Below are positions 45,000 to 55,529 of a stretch of 64,000 nt of DNA, in pieces (position 1 is the first letter of the stretch; each line of letters begins with the position of its first letter). Under the pieces are notes generated by a model. It made no database searches and was not told where the DNA came from. It saw only the letters and a list, made by a program, of their open reading frames with translations. Location: the NCBI RefSeq assembly GCF_000143415.4, contig NW_003314287.1, forward strand, positions 62,001 through 126,000, given 5' to 3'. Made by a program: the position numbers and the translations under genes. The stretch is from Selaginella moellendorffii (taxonomy: Eukaryota; Streptophyta; Lycopodiopsida; Selaginellales; Selaginellaceae).

Positions 45000-45511
45000 C
45001 GCTACAATTTATTATTCTTGGGATGATGACTAGTGTTTGTGCTAGTTCCCTATGTACAGAAGGCATTGCAAAGGTATAATGGCTTGAGTGCAGCCATTTA
45101 TATGGATTAAAACCTTCTCTTAGATATCTTTAAGCATGCATCTAGACATACTGATGATTGTGATAATGCCTTTTAGCAATTATATCATTTCTATCAAGGG
45201 TTACTTAAGTCAATTATGCAATTTGGTGTTCATTTTTAGAGTCTCTTGCTCTATACAAAGTTAAATATATCAAATCTTTTGAGATTTGTGCATGCATTTG
45301 CCTTAATTAACCTTAACTCTTCAATTAGCACAATGATATGAGATATTATCTTTCCCACTTATAGCGTTCTATTAGTGTTATTGCAATGGAAGGTCAAGAC
45401 ATTATCTCTCCTATTTATAGCTTTCTATTAGTGTTGCTACAATGGAAGTTGCACAAATAGTGGAGGGACTAAATACCTTTATTTCTTAGGTTCTATTTCT
45501 TAAATGAAAAC

Positions 45512-45756
45512 CAATGGTGTGATTCTCATACCTAATCAATAGAGTTGGACTTAAGACCCCTCTAATACCAAATGTAAGTTCATGAATTTGAATTCTTGAG
45601 AAATCACTCAACTCAGTACTATTCAAACCCAAAGATGTTTAACCCCAAAACCTTAATTGATTGGAAAAGGGGGTGCATTTTTGTTCAAAGGCCCTTTTCT
45701 TTTATATTTGGACTTATATAAATCATCTTTCAAATCGTTCTATTTGGTTGCTTATA
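45512..45756 (-). mobile_element. TRIM fragment: one LTR plus primer-binding side
   Basis: 45573-45756 aligns with the TRIM LTR at 17096-17290 (TGTAAGTTCATG...GGTTGCTTATA). The adjoining 45512-45572 matches the TRIM interior with CTAATACCAAA as a decayed primer-binding site. Many CpG to TpG/CpA changes. The other LTR is missing. Confidence 0.8.
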
Positions 45757-46382
45757 TATAACTTTTCTATTCCTCTCCTTTGTTAAATAATATGGTGATT
45801 CCAAATATGTACCCTATACTACCAATTTTCTAAATTATTGAAGTGAAGTTATTGGTAATTGAATCTTGCTTCCTAGTACTTACAACTTTTGATGGCTAAG
45901 AAGGATATTCCTAATATTACTTTTCATATACCATTTAGTTTGTACAAGTTGAACAAGGCTTTAATAATTTTTCAATAGATAATGGATAAGGTTCTTTGTG
46001 ATATGCCTTAATACATTTTAAGAGGATGTAGAAAGAGCATATCCATGATATTCATAAAGTGTTGGATTGGATGTAGAAAGTTTGTTTAAAGTTGAAGTGG
46101 TTAAAGTATGTATTTCAATCTAAAGATACGATTTATCTTAAGTACCACAGTTCTTGTGAAGATTTGTCAGTTGATCTTGACAAACCTATAACTATTCTAA
46201 AGTTTCTTATTCGAAAGTATGTGAATCATGTGTAATACTTCTTTCATAAAGTGTAATATCTTAATTAAATTATTGATCATCTTTCTGTTTATACTACACC
46301 ATTGCGAGCATTGATGAAGTCATCTAAGCAAGTTTGAAAACTATGAGTAAGCATTTGTAAATCTTAAAGAGGTGGTAATAAC

Positions 46383-46683
46383 TGTAAATAACTAAAGAGA
46401 ATGACTCGAGAAATAGTCCATAGGGTTTAAATATAGAGGGAAAGGGCCCATGAATAAGAGGGCACCTCCTTTTCCAATCGATTTTGGGATACTTAGGGTT
46501 AAGTGTTTTTGGGTTTGAATACTACTAGGTTGGATGATCTCATGAGAAGTTTAAATTCAGGAACTTACATTTGGTATCAGAGGGGTCTCGAGTCCGACTC
46601 TATTAGTTGGCTAGGGGAATCGCACCACAAGTTGATTGATATCTTGTTAGTCCAGTTTGTTCCCACTGGGCTCAACCCGAAAT
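46383..46683 (+). mobile_element. TRIM fragment: 5' LTR, primer-binding site and part of the interior
   Basis: 187-bp LTR (46383-46569, TGTAAATAAC to GAACTTACA) is followed by TTTGGTATCAGAGGGGTC, a near-perfect tRNA-Met primer site. The interior then matches the complete TRIM up to TTCCCACTGGGCTCAACCCGAA. The rest of the interior and the 3' LTR are deleted. It is in the same G1 family as the complete TRIM host but at another position. Confidence 0.85.
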
Positions 46684-47309
46684 AGTTTTGAAAAACTTCA
46701 TATGTATTTATATGGTTCTTGAATGTTGTTAGAGGGTTATTATAATGTTGTCACTTCATTATTGAAATGAAAGAGTACAACTCAATGGGTTTTAAAGCTT
46801 TAGATATATAATTTTAAGGTTATTAATCACTCAAAGAGTTTTATAGTTGATGGTTACACCTTTTCTCGAGTTTATTTTCCTTCTTGGCTCTCTTTTCATA
46901 TTTCTAATGAGTCTGTATTTTAGCATTAATGGATTTTCTAGCTGAAAATTATGTGTGATTGGACTGGCTGCAAATAATTATAAGGATAAAGTTCATCCTC
47001 ATGACAATATTAAGAATGTAAATGCCATCACATAGCCTTTGGATCTTGTGTTTTCCTACATAAGTGAGCAAAAGGGAAGTTGTAGTCTATAGAGGCTAAA
47101 TATATTGAATTCATGGTTTAACCCTTTAAGCCTCACAAATATTACATCTTATGGATGTTATATATTAAATATAGCAATTGTGTTTTCTCCATACTTACTA
47201 CAACTCTCTTATTTTATATGAATATATAGGACATCATAATGTGGCACAAGTCTTTTTATTAGCTGGAGATGCAACATAATGTTATTTAGTATGTGCCAAG
47301 TTTATAATA

Positions 47310-47336
47310 CCCCCCCCCCCCCCCTCCCCCCCCCCC
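47310..47336. repeat. Run of C with a single T
   Basis: 27 bases, all C except T at 47325, inside the G1 gypsy copy. The equivalent place in another copy (about 14938) reads ATACCCTCTC, so the run grew here after divergence. Confidence 0.85.
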
Positions 47337-47640
47337 TTTCTGTACTATAGAAGGATAATTGAAGTTAATTGTAATTTCCTATTTATTTGACCTTGTGGCA
47401 TTTGATTTGATGGGGCCCTTTTTATATGATTATAATCTAATATTGTTAACAAGGTTAAGTTTACCTTTTGCAACTACCATAAGTTGCTAATACTAAGTCC
47501 TAGGATTACTATTTGATAGGCATTCTTCCATTAGTTCAAGTAAAGTTTACTAAACATTTATGTTGCATACAAGTGGAACAACAACACAATAACTTTCATT
47601 ATCATACATTTATGTAAATGAATTTAGTGTTGATTCATTT

Positions 47641-48949
47641 TCCCAATCTTATAGTATATAATTTATTTAAGGGGTTTTTTACTTAGTGGAAGGGACTATA
47701 TCATGTGTTCTAGCAAATTGAACTATAAGTTTATGGAGTTTGGCATAACATTCAATAAACTAATCCTCCAAAAATTATGTATATATAATAGCTTAAATGC
47801 TTCATGGAAAAGAATTAATAACAAATTGCACTACCTACAAATCCACCATTGCCTCTTTTAATATTCATTTAAATCCTAGACCATCAACCTAAAGACTTTA
47901 ATTGCCTTCCATATTTCCAAGAAGAGGGGATGATATAAAGTCTATGATGCAGTGGTAATTTGATTGCCATCAAATTGGTTTCAATCAAGACCACTTATTT
48001 TTGTATATAAGCTAAGGTTTTTGGGTATTGGATATGCATATTTTTTTATCCCATTTCTAAATTCCATACACTAGCACCATTATAATATTAGAAAAATTAT
48101 TTTAAATTTAGAAATTAAAAATAAGAAAAGAGAAATGATGCCATATCCTATTACTAGCATAGTTGGATTTTGATACCTGTTAAATTAGTTTTGATATGAA
48201 CCATTTTCCTATATTTAAATTAGGGTAGAAAAAGCTAATTTCATTATCACTTATTCAAATCCATTTAAAGATTATTTGTGTTGGTAATAATCAATCATAA
48301 AGACTAATGAGGGTCCAGTTCAAAACCACTAGTTAGCCTGATAATTAAAAATTAAATAGAAAGTATGAACAACCCAAGTTACAATAAAGTGCAGCAGCTT
48401 TCAATTAGGCACAAGCTGAAATGTAAGCCTTCTCTTCCTTGACCTTCCCTTGCTCCCTATGCTTCATACTAATAGAGATAGCTGAGAACTTTTGGAGGGC
48501 CTCATTTGATTTACTTAGATCATGAGATCTGGTATTAAATTGCAAGGGCTAAAGTGATCTAGGGAAGTGGTTAGGCATCAAGTATAGAAATCATCAACTT
48601 ATATGCTTTGCATGCTTTGAATAGGATCTTTTCATGTAATGCATCTTTGAACTTTTCTTTTATGGACTTTTGTTCTTTGTTTATGTGCATGTGTGTGACT
48701 CTTAGGTTGCTGTAAACTCCAATATATCCAAATGTTTAGAAGGATCAACCTAGCTTCCAAAGTGTTTACTCTAAAGGGTTTACTTCCTAATTAAGGTCTA
48801 AAGTAATTTAAAATATGGTACTCAATACATGCATCTTGGTCTTTTTATATATGTCAAGTAAGCAAGTTTCTCCCTAACCATAACAGCATATCCTGCAAGA
48901 ATCCATAGTCTTTTATCTAGTGATTTGAGGAGTATTAAAAAGCAACTTT
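47641..48949. other. AT-rich repeat-derived sequence
   Basis: No supported gene or named element. The composition and short shared words with the gypsy copies suggest old transposon remains. Confidence 0.3.
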
Positions 48950-49030
48950 AATGCAAACATAAAGGAGATGTTGGAAATGGGTGTTATTCGGAAGTCGTGG
49001 AGTCCTTGGGCAGATGAAATCAAAACTCTT
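48950..49030 (+). mobile_element. Short gypsy RT fragment
   Basis: Reads IKEMLEMGVIRKSWSPWADE, the RT N-terminal block that in the 18.4-kb copy reads VKEMLEKSVIQKLRSPWA. No other pol block is attached. Confidence 0.65.
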
Positions 49031-49808
49031 CATCTTCATTTCTAACTGCTTTTCTAGGCAAATTTGTGATTGTGTAAATGGATTTTATATTTAACATAGA
49101 TATTATTTGTACAAAATAAATATATCAAAAGAATTAATTTCCATAATCATTTATATATAGAAAGAACACCAAAGGTTGTCACATACTATACCAAATTATT
49201 CTAGAATTTTTCTAATAGTTCAAATAGTTATTACAGTAGTGATGTTGATTAATAACAACAATTGGGATGCATATTTTTTATCAAATTCATTCTCATTTTT
49301 ATTTTCTAAAATTAAAAAAAGTCCCATTTGAACGTTATATTATATTATTAACCAGATCATCTCAATTATAAAAAGAATATTGTAATAAGTGTTCAATTTT
49401 GTTCATTTGAGGTGAATGCTTGTGGCAAGGTGGAGGCAATTGCAATGCAACCCAGGGAAATATCAATCATGGCAAGTTCATCTTTCTCAAGGATAAGCTA
49501 TGTTCTTTGATGTTTTTGATTTGGAGATAAACTCATGAGTTACTTTCGTAATGTGCATTGAGGTCTGGTAATCCAAACATAATTGTCACAATTGACGGTT
49601 TGATTTTACTTTGAATTCAAAGATCCAGATTTTTTTGGCATTCTTAATCCATGTGGACTGTAGATACACACATAAATTTATATAATTTGCTCTCAGAGAG
49701 AGAGAGAGAGAGCTAGCTCCTGTATTTACAAGCATCTTTGAATCCATAGGCCAAACTTTTTGGTAGAAAGCTTTTAAATGGAGATAGCCCTTCGAAAAAG
49801 GAAATACC
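49031..49808. other. AT-rich spacer with a GA tract
   Basis: No gene supported; a short GA run lies at 49695-49713. This is the right edge of the repeat block before GC rises at about 49.8 kb. Confidence 0.4.
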
Positions 49809-50560
49809 TCACTCTAGTATAGTCGGACGGTCCGGCATTATCCCATCCCTCCAAGGCAGATCGCAAATGCGTCGGTACTTTTCCGGCTTGATAGACTTTG
49901 CCTTAGCCACGACCTCCTTCCACTGTCGCAACACTTTCCCCTCGTCGCCAAACAGCTCGCGCAAGCCCTCACTCACGTAAGAATCAATCCCTTCGATGGA
50001 TACTTCCTCACTTGTGAGCACCTCCACCACTTCATACGGCTGTGGATGGCCCTTGATGGCATCGTAGCCGCAGAAACTCTCCCGGGGAATCACCTGTATG
50101 TGTGTGAGAGAGAGACGCAATGCAAACAAGGGAGTAGGGAGCGTGAGCTTACATGCATTGGCTGGCCTCGCAGCACCACTGGAAGGGCCCGAGAGATAGC
50201 ATGGTGGACACCCCACCACGAGTTGAAGACGAGAGTGATCGGGTAGAAGATAGAACCGGTGAGGAAAGAAACGCAACCTTCCAGCACTTGCTCACTCGAC
50301 CCGCTTGCTATCTGCACTGGCTCGCTCTCCCACTGGAGCAGCGTGGGATTGTCGGAGACGAGCTGCTGCATGCCACCCGCATCCACGCCCAGCATCAAGC
50401 ACAGATCTGGGCCGGAGCGCGGCGTAGCATAAGCCGACGCAGCGACGGATCCAGCAAGCGCAGCCACTGCTCCATGCTGCGACAGCCACGCCGTGAAACC
50501 CAACGCCGCATCGACTTGATGATGCCCGTACCACAGGCATTGTGCATCAGACCATTCGGT
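49809..50560 (-). CDS. Unrecognised two-exon gene, 5' end unresolved
   Basis: The last exon (50093-49809) ends in a clear stop and follows a pyrimidine-rich intron (50094-50152) with CATACAG acceptor and CAT|GTAAGC donor, both on codon borders. The preceding exon runs in frame from a stop at about 50562. It contains an Ala-rich segment (residues of AVAALAGSVAASAYA) and a hydrophobic stretch FLTGSIFYPITLVFNSWWGV that may be membrane-embedded. The C-terminal part is charged (EEVSIEGIDSYVSEGLRELFGDEG, QWKEVVAKAKSIKPEKY). No ATG opens the upstream exon in this frame, so an exon is missing or the gene is truncated. I do not recognise the family. Confidence 0.5.
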
Positions 50561-50599
50561 TACTCATCAGCGCTCCTGGCGCCAGATTTTTGTTGGCGA

Positions 50600-51207
50600 C
50601 CAGCACCCCAGCTCCTCAAGCGACATCTCCAGTGCACTTCCTTGGGGACGAACTTGGGTTTGCTGCTTTGCGGCTGCGTAGCGCAGCGGCCATGATGCCA
50701 ACATCACGCCAGCTTGAATTTTGTGAGGCTTGTGTGCTAGGAAAACGTGAGCTCGGCAGTCAGCTCAGCTTTTTCCTGAGAGTGACTAAGGAGGGTTCTT
50801 GCGGCATGGCTTCGTCACGGTGCGCGCCCCTGCCCCTTCTGAGCGGATGCTCATCGCTGTCACGAAGCAAGGTAAGCCTCTGGGCCTTTCATCTGTCTGC
50901 CATCTTCTGTTCCTCCAGCTCCCGTTGGATCTGCTCGCGGCTCCTGCTACGATTCACTTCCACACCCTGCACGGCCCGCGCTCCATCGGAGGTCGAGGAA
51001 GGGAGCCGATCCTGCCGTTTTGCGCTCGTCCACGAGTGGAAGCAATGGGCAAGGTTCCGGACCCTCCACGAGTGGAAGCAATGCCCGAGGCCGACAAGGT
51101 TCCGGACCCTCCACACCGCAAGCTTCCGGACCCGCGACTGCTGAAGGAGGTCCTTGGCATCCTGGAGACTTGGAATCAGGGGTGTTGTCGCCGGATCCTA
51201 TGCCGCC
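50600..51207. other. GC-rich stretch with short repeats, no assigned gene
   Basis: Several frames are open but none is convincing. A piece at about 50714-50745 reads FCEACVLGKREL, reminiscent of the copia GAG-pre-integrase CxxC..GK motif. 51037-51112 contains an imperfect direct repeat (CCACGAGTGGAAGCAATG...GGTTCCGGACCCTC twice). Confidence 0.3.
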
Positions 51208-51696
51208 ATGGCACACTCTGTCTGGAGGACGAGCAAAGACATGGATATGAACATCTCTCTCCAGACGAGCGAGACTGAGCGGTTCCAAAAGATGGTGGAT
51301 GAAGTGCAAGATACGCACTGGGTAGAGCGCTTGTCGGGCCCTTTTTATATTTTCTCTGCCTTGTCTTATTTGTTTTTGTCTGTTGACTTCTTCGATACGT
51401 GGTGGGGATCGGCTGAGGCCATTGAAAGCTCAACCTTCAAAGCTATCCCCGAACCAGGAGTTCCACCGGAGCAAGCTGTGGTGCTCCCTGTAATCCCCCC
51501 CGAGTCAATCTGCCTTTTCAAAACCATCAGCCTCGATTTCAACAGGCGTCGTGGTCGAAAGGATCGAACCGACATCTTCAATATTCTGAAGTGCGCCTCT
51601 CCGTCCGAGCGCCAGCGGATCAACGACTACCTGGGCAAAATCATTCCCAACAAAGCTCTCTGGCGCGAAGTCATGGTGGAGGCTGTAGGCTGTTGA
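51208..51696 (+). CDS. Unrecognised protein with one hydrophobic segment
   Basis: The ATG at 51208 has a strong GCCGCCATGG context and opens 162 codons. The first 45 residues are polar (TSETERFQKMVDEVQDTHWVERL), then a membrane-like segment (PFYIFSALSYLFLSVDFF). A proline-rich loop (IPEPGVPPEQAVVLPVIPPE) and a basic C-terminal half (FNRRRGRKDRTDIFNILKC) follow. The frame is open further upstream without an ATG. It lies next to an equally unassigned minus-strand gene with a membrane-like segment. I cannot name a family for either. Confidence 0.45.
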   Translation: MAHSVWRTSKDMDMNISLQTSETERFQKMVDEVQDTHWVERLSGPFYIFSALSYLFLSVDFFDTWWGSAEAIESSTFKAIPEPGVPPEQAVVLPVIPPESICLFKTISLDFNRRRGRKDRTDIFNILKCASPSERQRINDYLGKIIPNKALWREVMVEAVGC

Positions 51697-52235
51697 GCCA
51701 TAGGTACGGGTTTCTTTGCTTTTGTGCATTTTCCATCGAGCTCAACCACTGCTCTCAGGTAGCCCGAGGAGCACAGCGTCCTCCCTTCTCGTTTTGAAGC
51801 ATGCAGAGACGTCGATCCGCACCTTTTCTTTTTGTTCCATCTTGTAGAAATGCTCCTGCGGAAATGCGCAAGTTCATTTTGCAATGATCTCTGGCTCCGC
51901 GCTCCTCTTGACAGATTCAAAGGTGACGAACTGGCTCGGAGGGGAGGACGTTCCAGTCTCGAGGACACAAGGTTGTTCCACTACTGCCGCTCCAAGATCC
52001 AAAACAGGTGAGCTCAACCAAATAGGTGATGTTTTTTGAGAAGCAATTTGTTTGAGATCCACTTCTATGAATGAGTTTATGGATGTTTCATGAATGGCAG
52101 AACGAAATTAGTTTCACAATTGCATCTTTGTCATTTTTATTTTAAAAGTGAAAGAGAAAACCTTCAACATCCACTAATGTGGCATTGGTACCAGAGTGGT
52201 CTACATCAACAAAAAGGAGCTGGCAGCGGTGTTGT
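51697..52235. other. Spacer with a possible LTR edge
   Basis: No gene is supported. At 52177-52200 the sequence CTAATGTGGCA is followed by TTGGTACCAGAGTGG, similar to an LTR end plus a tRNA-Met primer site with one change. No partner LTR is visible. Confidence 0.3.
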
Positions 52236-53700
52236 CTACCTAGTGCGAGCGTCCCACGCCTTGACAAGCTCCAGCAGCGCACTCTGTTCGTCTCGGTTGG
52301 ATGGTAGCACTCTAGGAAGCGCTGGCGTGGACTCACACGCGAACATCGCGTTGTAGAGAGCAAGTTCCTGCCAGGAACCACGTCAAGTCAGTCGAGGGGG
52401 GAGGGTAAAGGGAGAGGGAGAGGGGAGAGCCACCTTTGATCCAGCAGTAATCTTCACTTGCACATGAATCCTTTGTTCACCACTGCACTCCTCCTCGGGC
52501 TCCGTCCGCATGACGAACGCTTCCAGCTGCACAGAAGTCCCGAGCTTGGCCTGGACGCACAGAGGATTAGCACCAGGAAGGAACAAAGAAGTCAAGCTCA
52601 CTCACCCCCTCCAAGAACTTGACGTGATATATGTGCTTGAGCCGTGGTCTACTGCGGCCGTGGCCAAAGCGCGCGGCAAAGCCATATGCAGTGCACATGG
52701 CCAGCCCACAAGCTTCAGCCAAGAGCTCCCCCCCAAACACTGATCCCTGCGAGTTGAGCTGCTGAGGCTCCACCACAAAACACGTTTGGTGTCGAGTCCT
52801 CTGGATCAAGACAGCACTAGCATCATCCTTGCTTCCCGCCGCCAGCAGTTGCCGCCCCTCGTCGAGCATGCATCCCACAAGTTGCTGCCAGGCTCCAGGC
52901 GCGGCGTGATGATCGTGGTGATTATCCACATCCACGCGTCTGGCTTCAAGAGCGTTCACCCGCGCTGGCTTGCCAGTTATCCTGTCGCGGGCCACGAAGA
53001 CGAGGCCAGCCTCCAGGGCAGTAGCTTGGTGCTGCACAGCTTGGATGTGAACGTGGAGGGAGCTGCGGCCGGCTCGTTGCACTGTGCCAATGAGCTCCAC
53101 GTCCACATCGAACAGGAGCGGCTTGTGGATGACCAGGCCATCCAAGAGTACCGTCAAGAACACAAGCGGCCTCGAGGTACCTTCGTCTCCGAGGCAATGC
53201 TGCAGCACAGCCAAATTAGCGGTAGCTTGGAAGAGAGATAGATATGGCGATCTCACCTTGCGGCAGACGTGCCCTCCCAGGCAATCCATATCTTTGAGCA
53301 GCCTCGCCATGCTAATCTCCTGCATGTGGTCCTGGTAGTGGAGCTGGAGGAGCCTGTCCGTGGCCAAGGGGAAGTGGACGCTCACACGCCCGTCTTGCAC
53401 TGATCGCCGCGGCAACGAGAGCTGGGAGGCGGCCAGCGAGTCGAGGCGAGTGAAACAACCGTCGCCTCCTTCCCCGCCACCCTCAGCAGGCCAGTTGATG
53501 AGTCCCAGCGAGTCGCGAGCTGCGGGCCTGGAAGCCAGCCACTTCCACTGCTCCACGGTCACGGGGGATACGTACAGACTGCCTGGGAACAGCGCCATCG
53601 GCATCTTCTGCTGGTAATGCTGCTGGCGCTGCCGTGGCGGCGGCGGCGGCGGGGGCACCAACAGCGCCGGATGACTTACCTCCTGTATGCTCCCCGCCAT
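52236..53700 (-). CDS. Two-hotdog acyl-CoA thioesterase (ACOT9/BFIT-like)
   Basis: Exons 53700-53257, 53199-52606, 52550-52434 and 52367-52236 all end on codon borders, giving 428 aa. The first hotdog domain follows VSVHFPLATD and includes ISMARLLKDMDCLGGHVCRK, GTSRPLVFLTVLLDGLVI and RSSLHVHIQAVQ. The second has NSQGSVFGGELLAEACGLAMCTAYGFA, equivalent to the H.FGG.LM..A.ELA..TAY core of ACOT9-type enzymes, with Ser-Gln replacing the usual N.H/HIF residues. These enzymes hydrolyse acyl-CoA to fatty acid and CoA, usually in mitochondria or plastids. The 57-bp intron 1 is itself an open frame; removal gives VCRK-HCLGDEG, which matches the family better. A GTAAGT seven codons after the ATG (53700) could mark another intron in the proline-rich N-terminus. 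Confidence 0.8.
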
Positions 53701-54149
53701 CACCGGTTTAGGGCCGACCACAAAGCTGGATGGTTATTCATTGAAGGGTTACAAGAAGTTCCCTATCCCTCCATTGACAAGCTCACCGCTTTCTCCGCTT
53801 CCTCTCGGGCAGTCAGATCTCACGCTAGCGCGCCGGGCATGATCCTGGCCAGATTGAATTTCGATATAAGCATGAGTCGCTCGCTACCAGTGAGCGGAAA
53901 GAAAACAAAAAATCTCGAGCTTGATGCTTGCCTGATATTTTCTTGTGGTGGCTCCGGCTCACTCACTGAGCAAAATCCTTTGTTACCCCCTTGGAAGAGA
54001 ACAAAGACATACTTTGCCGATTGTGTAGAGATCGCTGTTGGTGTTCCCCTGAAAAACCAAGGACAAAAATAAAATAAAATAAGAGCTGTCGAGGGACATC
54101 CAAGCCGCTCGAATGCAACTGCCTGGAATAGTTACATCCAAGCCGTCTA
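53701..54149. other. Upstream of the thioesterase, no assigned gene
   Basis: A plus-strand frame (53720-54072) is open for over 110 codons without a recognised motif. It could be part of the debris cluster that follows. Confidence 0.3.
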
Positions 54150-55034
54150 AATGCAGCTGGATGTCCGGATGTTAACGGAATTTCCCGAGGCGTGCTCATG
54201 AGCTCTATGGTCTGGCCGTGACAACAAGCACACTCCACCTTTGTGTTTGATCCCCGAGACGATGCCATCGCAAGAACGTGGGAAAGTGTTGCACGCTTTG
54301 GCATTAGTGACCTGTGCGCACTCCCCACGATGCTGATCGCGGGCATGAAGTACCCCATCCCCACGGGCTCTTTGGGAACACTCAAACGTATCTTCTACGG
54401 GGGCGATGCATTCCCTGAGCGACAGGAGATCGAGTCTCACCTGGCACCCGTGCGCCTGGTACAGCAATACGGGATGACGGAGTGCGGCCAGATTTCCATG
54501 GGAACCACGGCAAACGCGGGCTACCTCCTTCCAGGGATCGAGGCGAAGGTCGAGTTCAACGGTGTGAAGCTTTACCCCGGAGAGCAGGGCCGTCTCTGGG
54601 TGAGGGGAGACGGCGTGGTCACTACTGTGCGTGGCAAGGATAGGTTTGCGGACACGGGGGACATTGGATTTTTCGACTCGGACAACCGGCTCCACCTAGT
54701 TGGACGTGAAAAGGACATCACCAAGGTCAAATGCAATCAGGTTCCGTGCTAGCTGCTGGAGGCCATCGCGCTCCAGTGTCCGGGAGTCCGAGAGGTTGCA
54801 GTTGTGGGCAAACCAGAGCGAACCTACGGTCACGTTCCCGTGGCATTTGTCGTCATGGATCCACCCAGGGATGCCAACGCCATCATTGCCTTCGTCGGGA
54901 AGCTTGCACCAGAGTGGTACATGCCGATTCACGACGTCATCTTCGTCCCCGAGCTGCCAAGGACGCCCATCACTGCCAAAGTCATAGCGTACACTGTTGA
55001 AAACCATACAAAATGCAAAGGAAAAAGAAATTGA
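54150..55034 (+). pseudogene. AMP-binding (acyl-CoA synthetase/ligase-like) enzyme, truncated with nonsense codon
   Basis: The frame from 54243 reads ANL-superfamily motifs in order: ISRGVLMSSMV as a damaged A3 phosphate loop upstream (about 54180), YGMTECGQIS (A5), FADTGDIGFFD (A7, about 54655), LVGREKDITKVKCNQV (A8). It then meets TAG at 54750 where the family has an Ala-Pro-Ala-Glu-Leu-Glu stretch. The same frame resumes with LLEAIALQCPGVREVAVVG, PRDANAIIAFV and PRTPITAKVI, the A10 lysine region. The N-terminal half of the enzyme (about 200 aa) is missing. An intact member would activate a carboxylate with ATP. Confidence 0.8.
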
Positions 55035-55175
55035 ACAAAGGATTCATGTGCAAGTGAGCACGTCCTTACTCTCTACAGCGCGACGTTGGTCCACTCCAGC
55101 GCTTCCTAGAACCGAGACGAGCAAAGTGAGCCGGTGGAGCTTCTCACGCTCGCACTCGGTAGAGAACATCGCTGC
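55034..55175 (+). pseudogene. Duplicate of the thioesterase C-terminal exons
   Basis: GAACAAAGGATTCATGTGCAAGTGA matches exon 3 of the thioesterase (antisense of 52455-52480). It is followed by CTCTACA.CGCGA...CCAGCGCTTCCTAGA and CGAGACGA.CA, matching exon 4 (antisense of 52280-52355), with intervening sequence lost and frames shifted. It lies on the plus strand, inverted relative to the source gene, 2.7 kb away. Confidence 0.75.
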
Positions 55176-55424
55176 AAGCGCCTTTTTGTATGCGCTCAGC
55201 TCAACGCCAGGACACTTCCCAACGTGCCTCCAAACTCTCCGACCGATTCAGTCTCCATAACGCTGCGCACCTTGAGCACCATCTCCTCGCCTCTTTCCGT
55301 CACCGCCAGCAGCGCCTAAGGGACAGTCTGCTGGATGGCTCATGCTCGATCTGAGAAAGATCGCGATGAATGAGAGAGCGGCGATCACAAGAAACTTATG
55401 TTCAGGACATCGTTTAATCAAACA

Positions 55425-55520
55425 GGTTTGCAGTGCTGCTCCGGGGAACGAACTGGTGCTGGAGCGGTAAAGATTGCTGTCGACATGGTTGGCGAAAGGC
55501 TTGTGGACCAGCGCCTTTTT
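55425..55520 (+). pseudogene. Pyruvate phosphate dikinase (PPDK) exon fragment
   Basis: After a CAG, the frame reads GLQCCSGERTGAGAVKIAVD then MVGERLVDQRLF. This corresponds to the PPDK block LQ.R.GKRTG..A.KIAVDMV.EGL, between the nucleotide-binding and phosphohistidine domains. About 32 codons only; no neighbouring PPDK exon is seen. Confidence 0.75.
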
Positions 55521-55529
55521 ACCATTAGT

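Larger units (their letters stand above)
43859..45006 (+). mobile_element. Solo LTR of a G2-related gypsy element
   Basis: 1148 bp bordered by TGTCGCGAATG and GCGCTACA. ATTTA occurs directly on both sides (43854-43858 and 45007-45011) as a target duplication. Most of it aligns, in reverse, with the LTRs of the 36.7-42.7 kb element (for example GACTAACTCCTGATACTAAGGGAGGC against the antisense of 42100-42125). There is no internal sequence, so it is the product of recombination between two LTRs. It retains many CpG sites, unlike the full-length element. It therefore inserted later or escaped methylation decay. The last 280 bp do not match the other two LTRs. Confidence 0.9.
45830..47640 (+). 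mobile_element. Ty3/gypsy (G1) copy: RT to integrase, decayed
   Basis: On the plus strand it follows the same order as the antisense of 18190-15280. An RT palm piece (TTTCAATAGATAATGGATAAGG near 45975, equivalent to FQWMMDEVF) comes first. The strip with GTTGATCTTGACAAACC near 46170, the RNase H end at 46740-46960 and the integrase-side sequence 46990-47600 follow. About 420 bp of RNase H is missing where a TRIM fragment (46383-46683) sits. No open frame of length survives. Confidence 0.75.

Noticed and set aside
50714-50745. Copia GAG-pre-integrase domain
   Set aside because: A CxxC..GK match of a dozen residues without flanking integrase similarity is not enough for a mobile-element call.
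52177-52200. LTR end plus primer-binding site near the thioesterase 3' end
   Set aside because: TTGGTACCAGAGTGG is one change from a tRNA-Met primer site, but no LTR pair or internal domain is visible.
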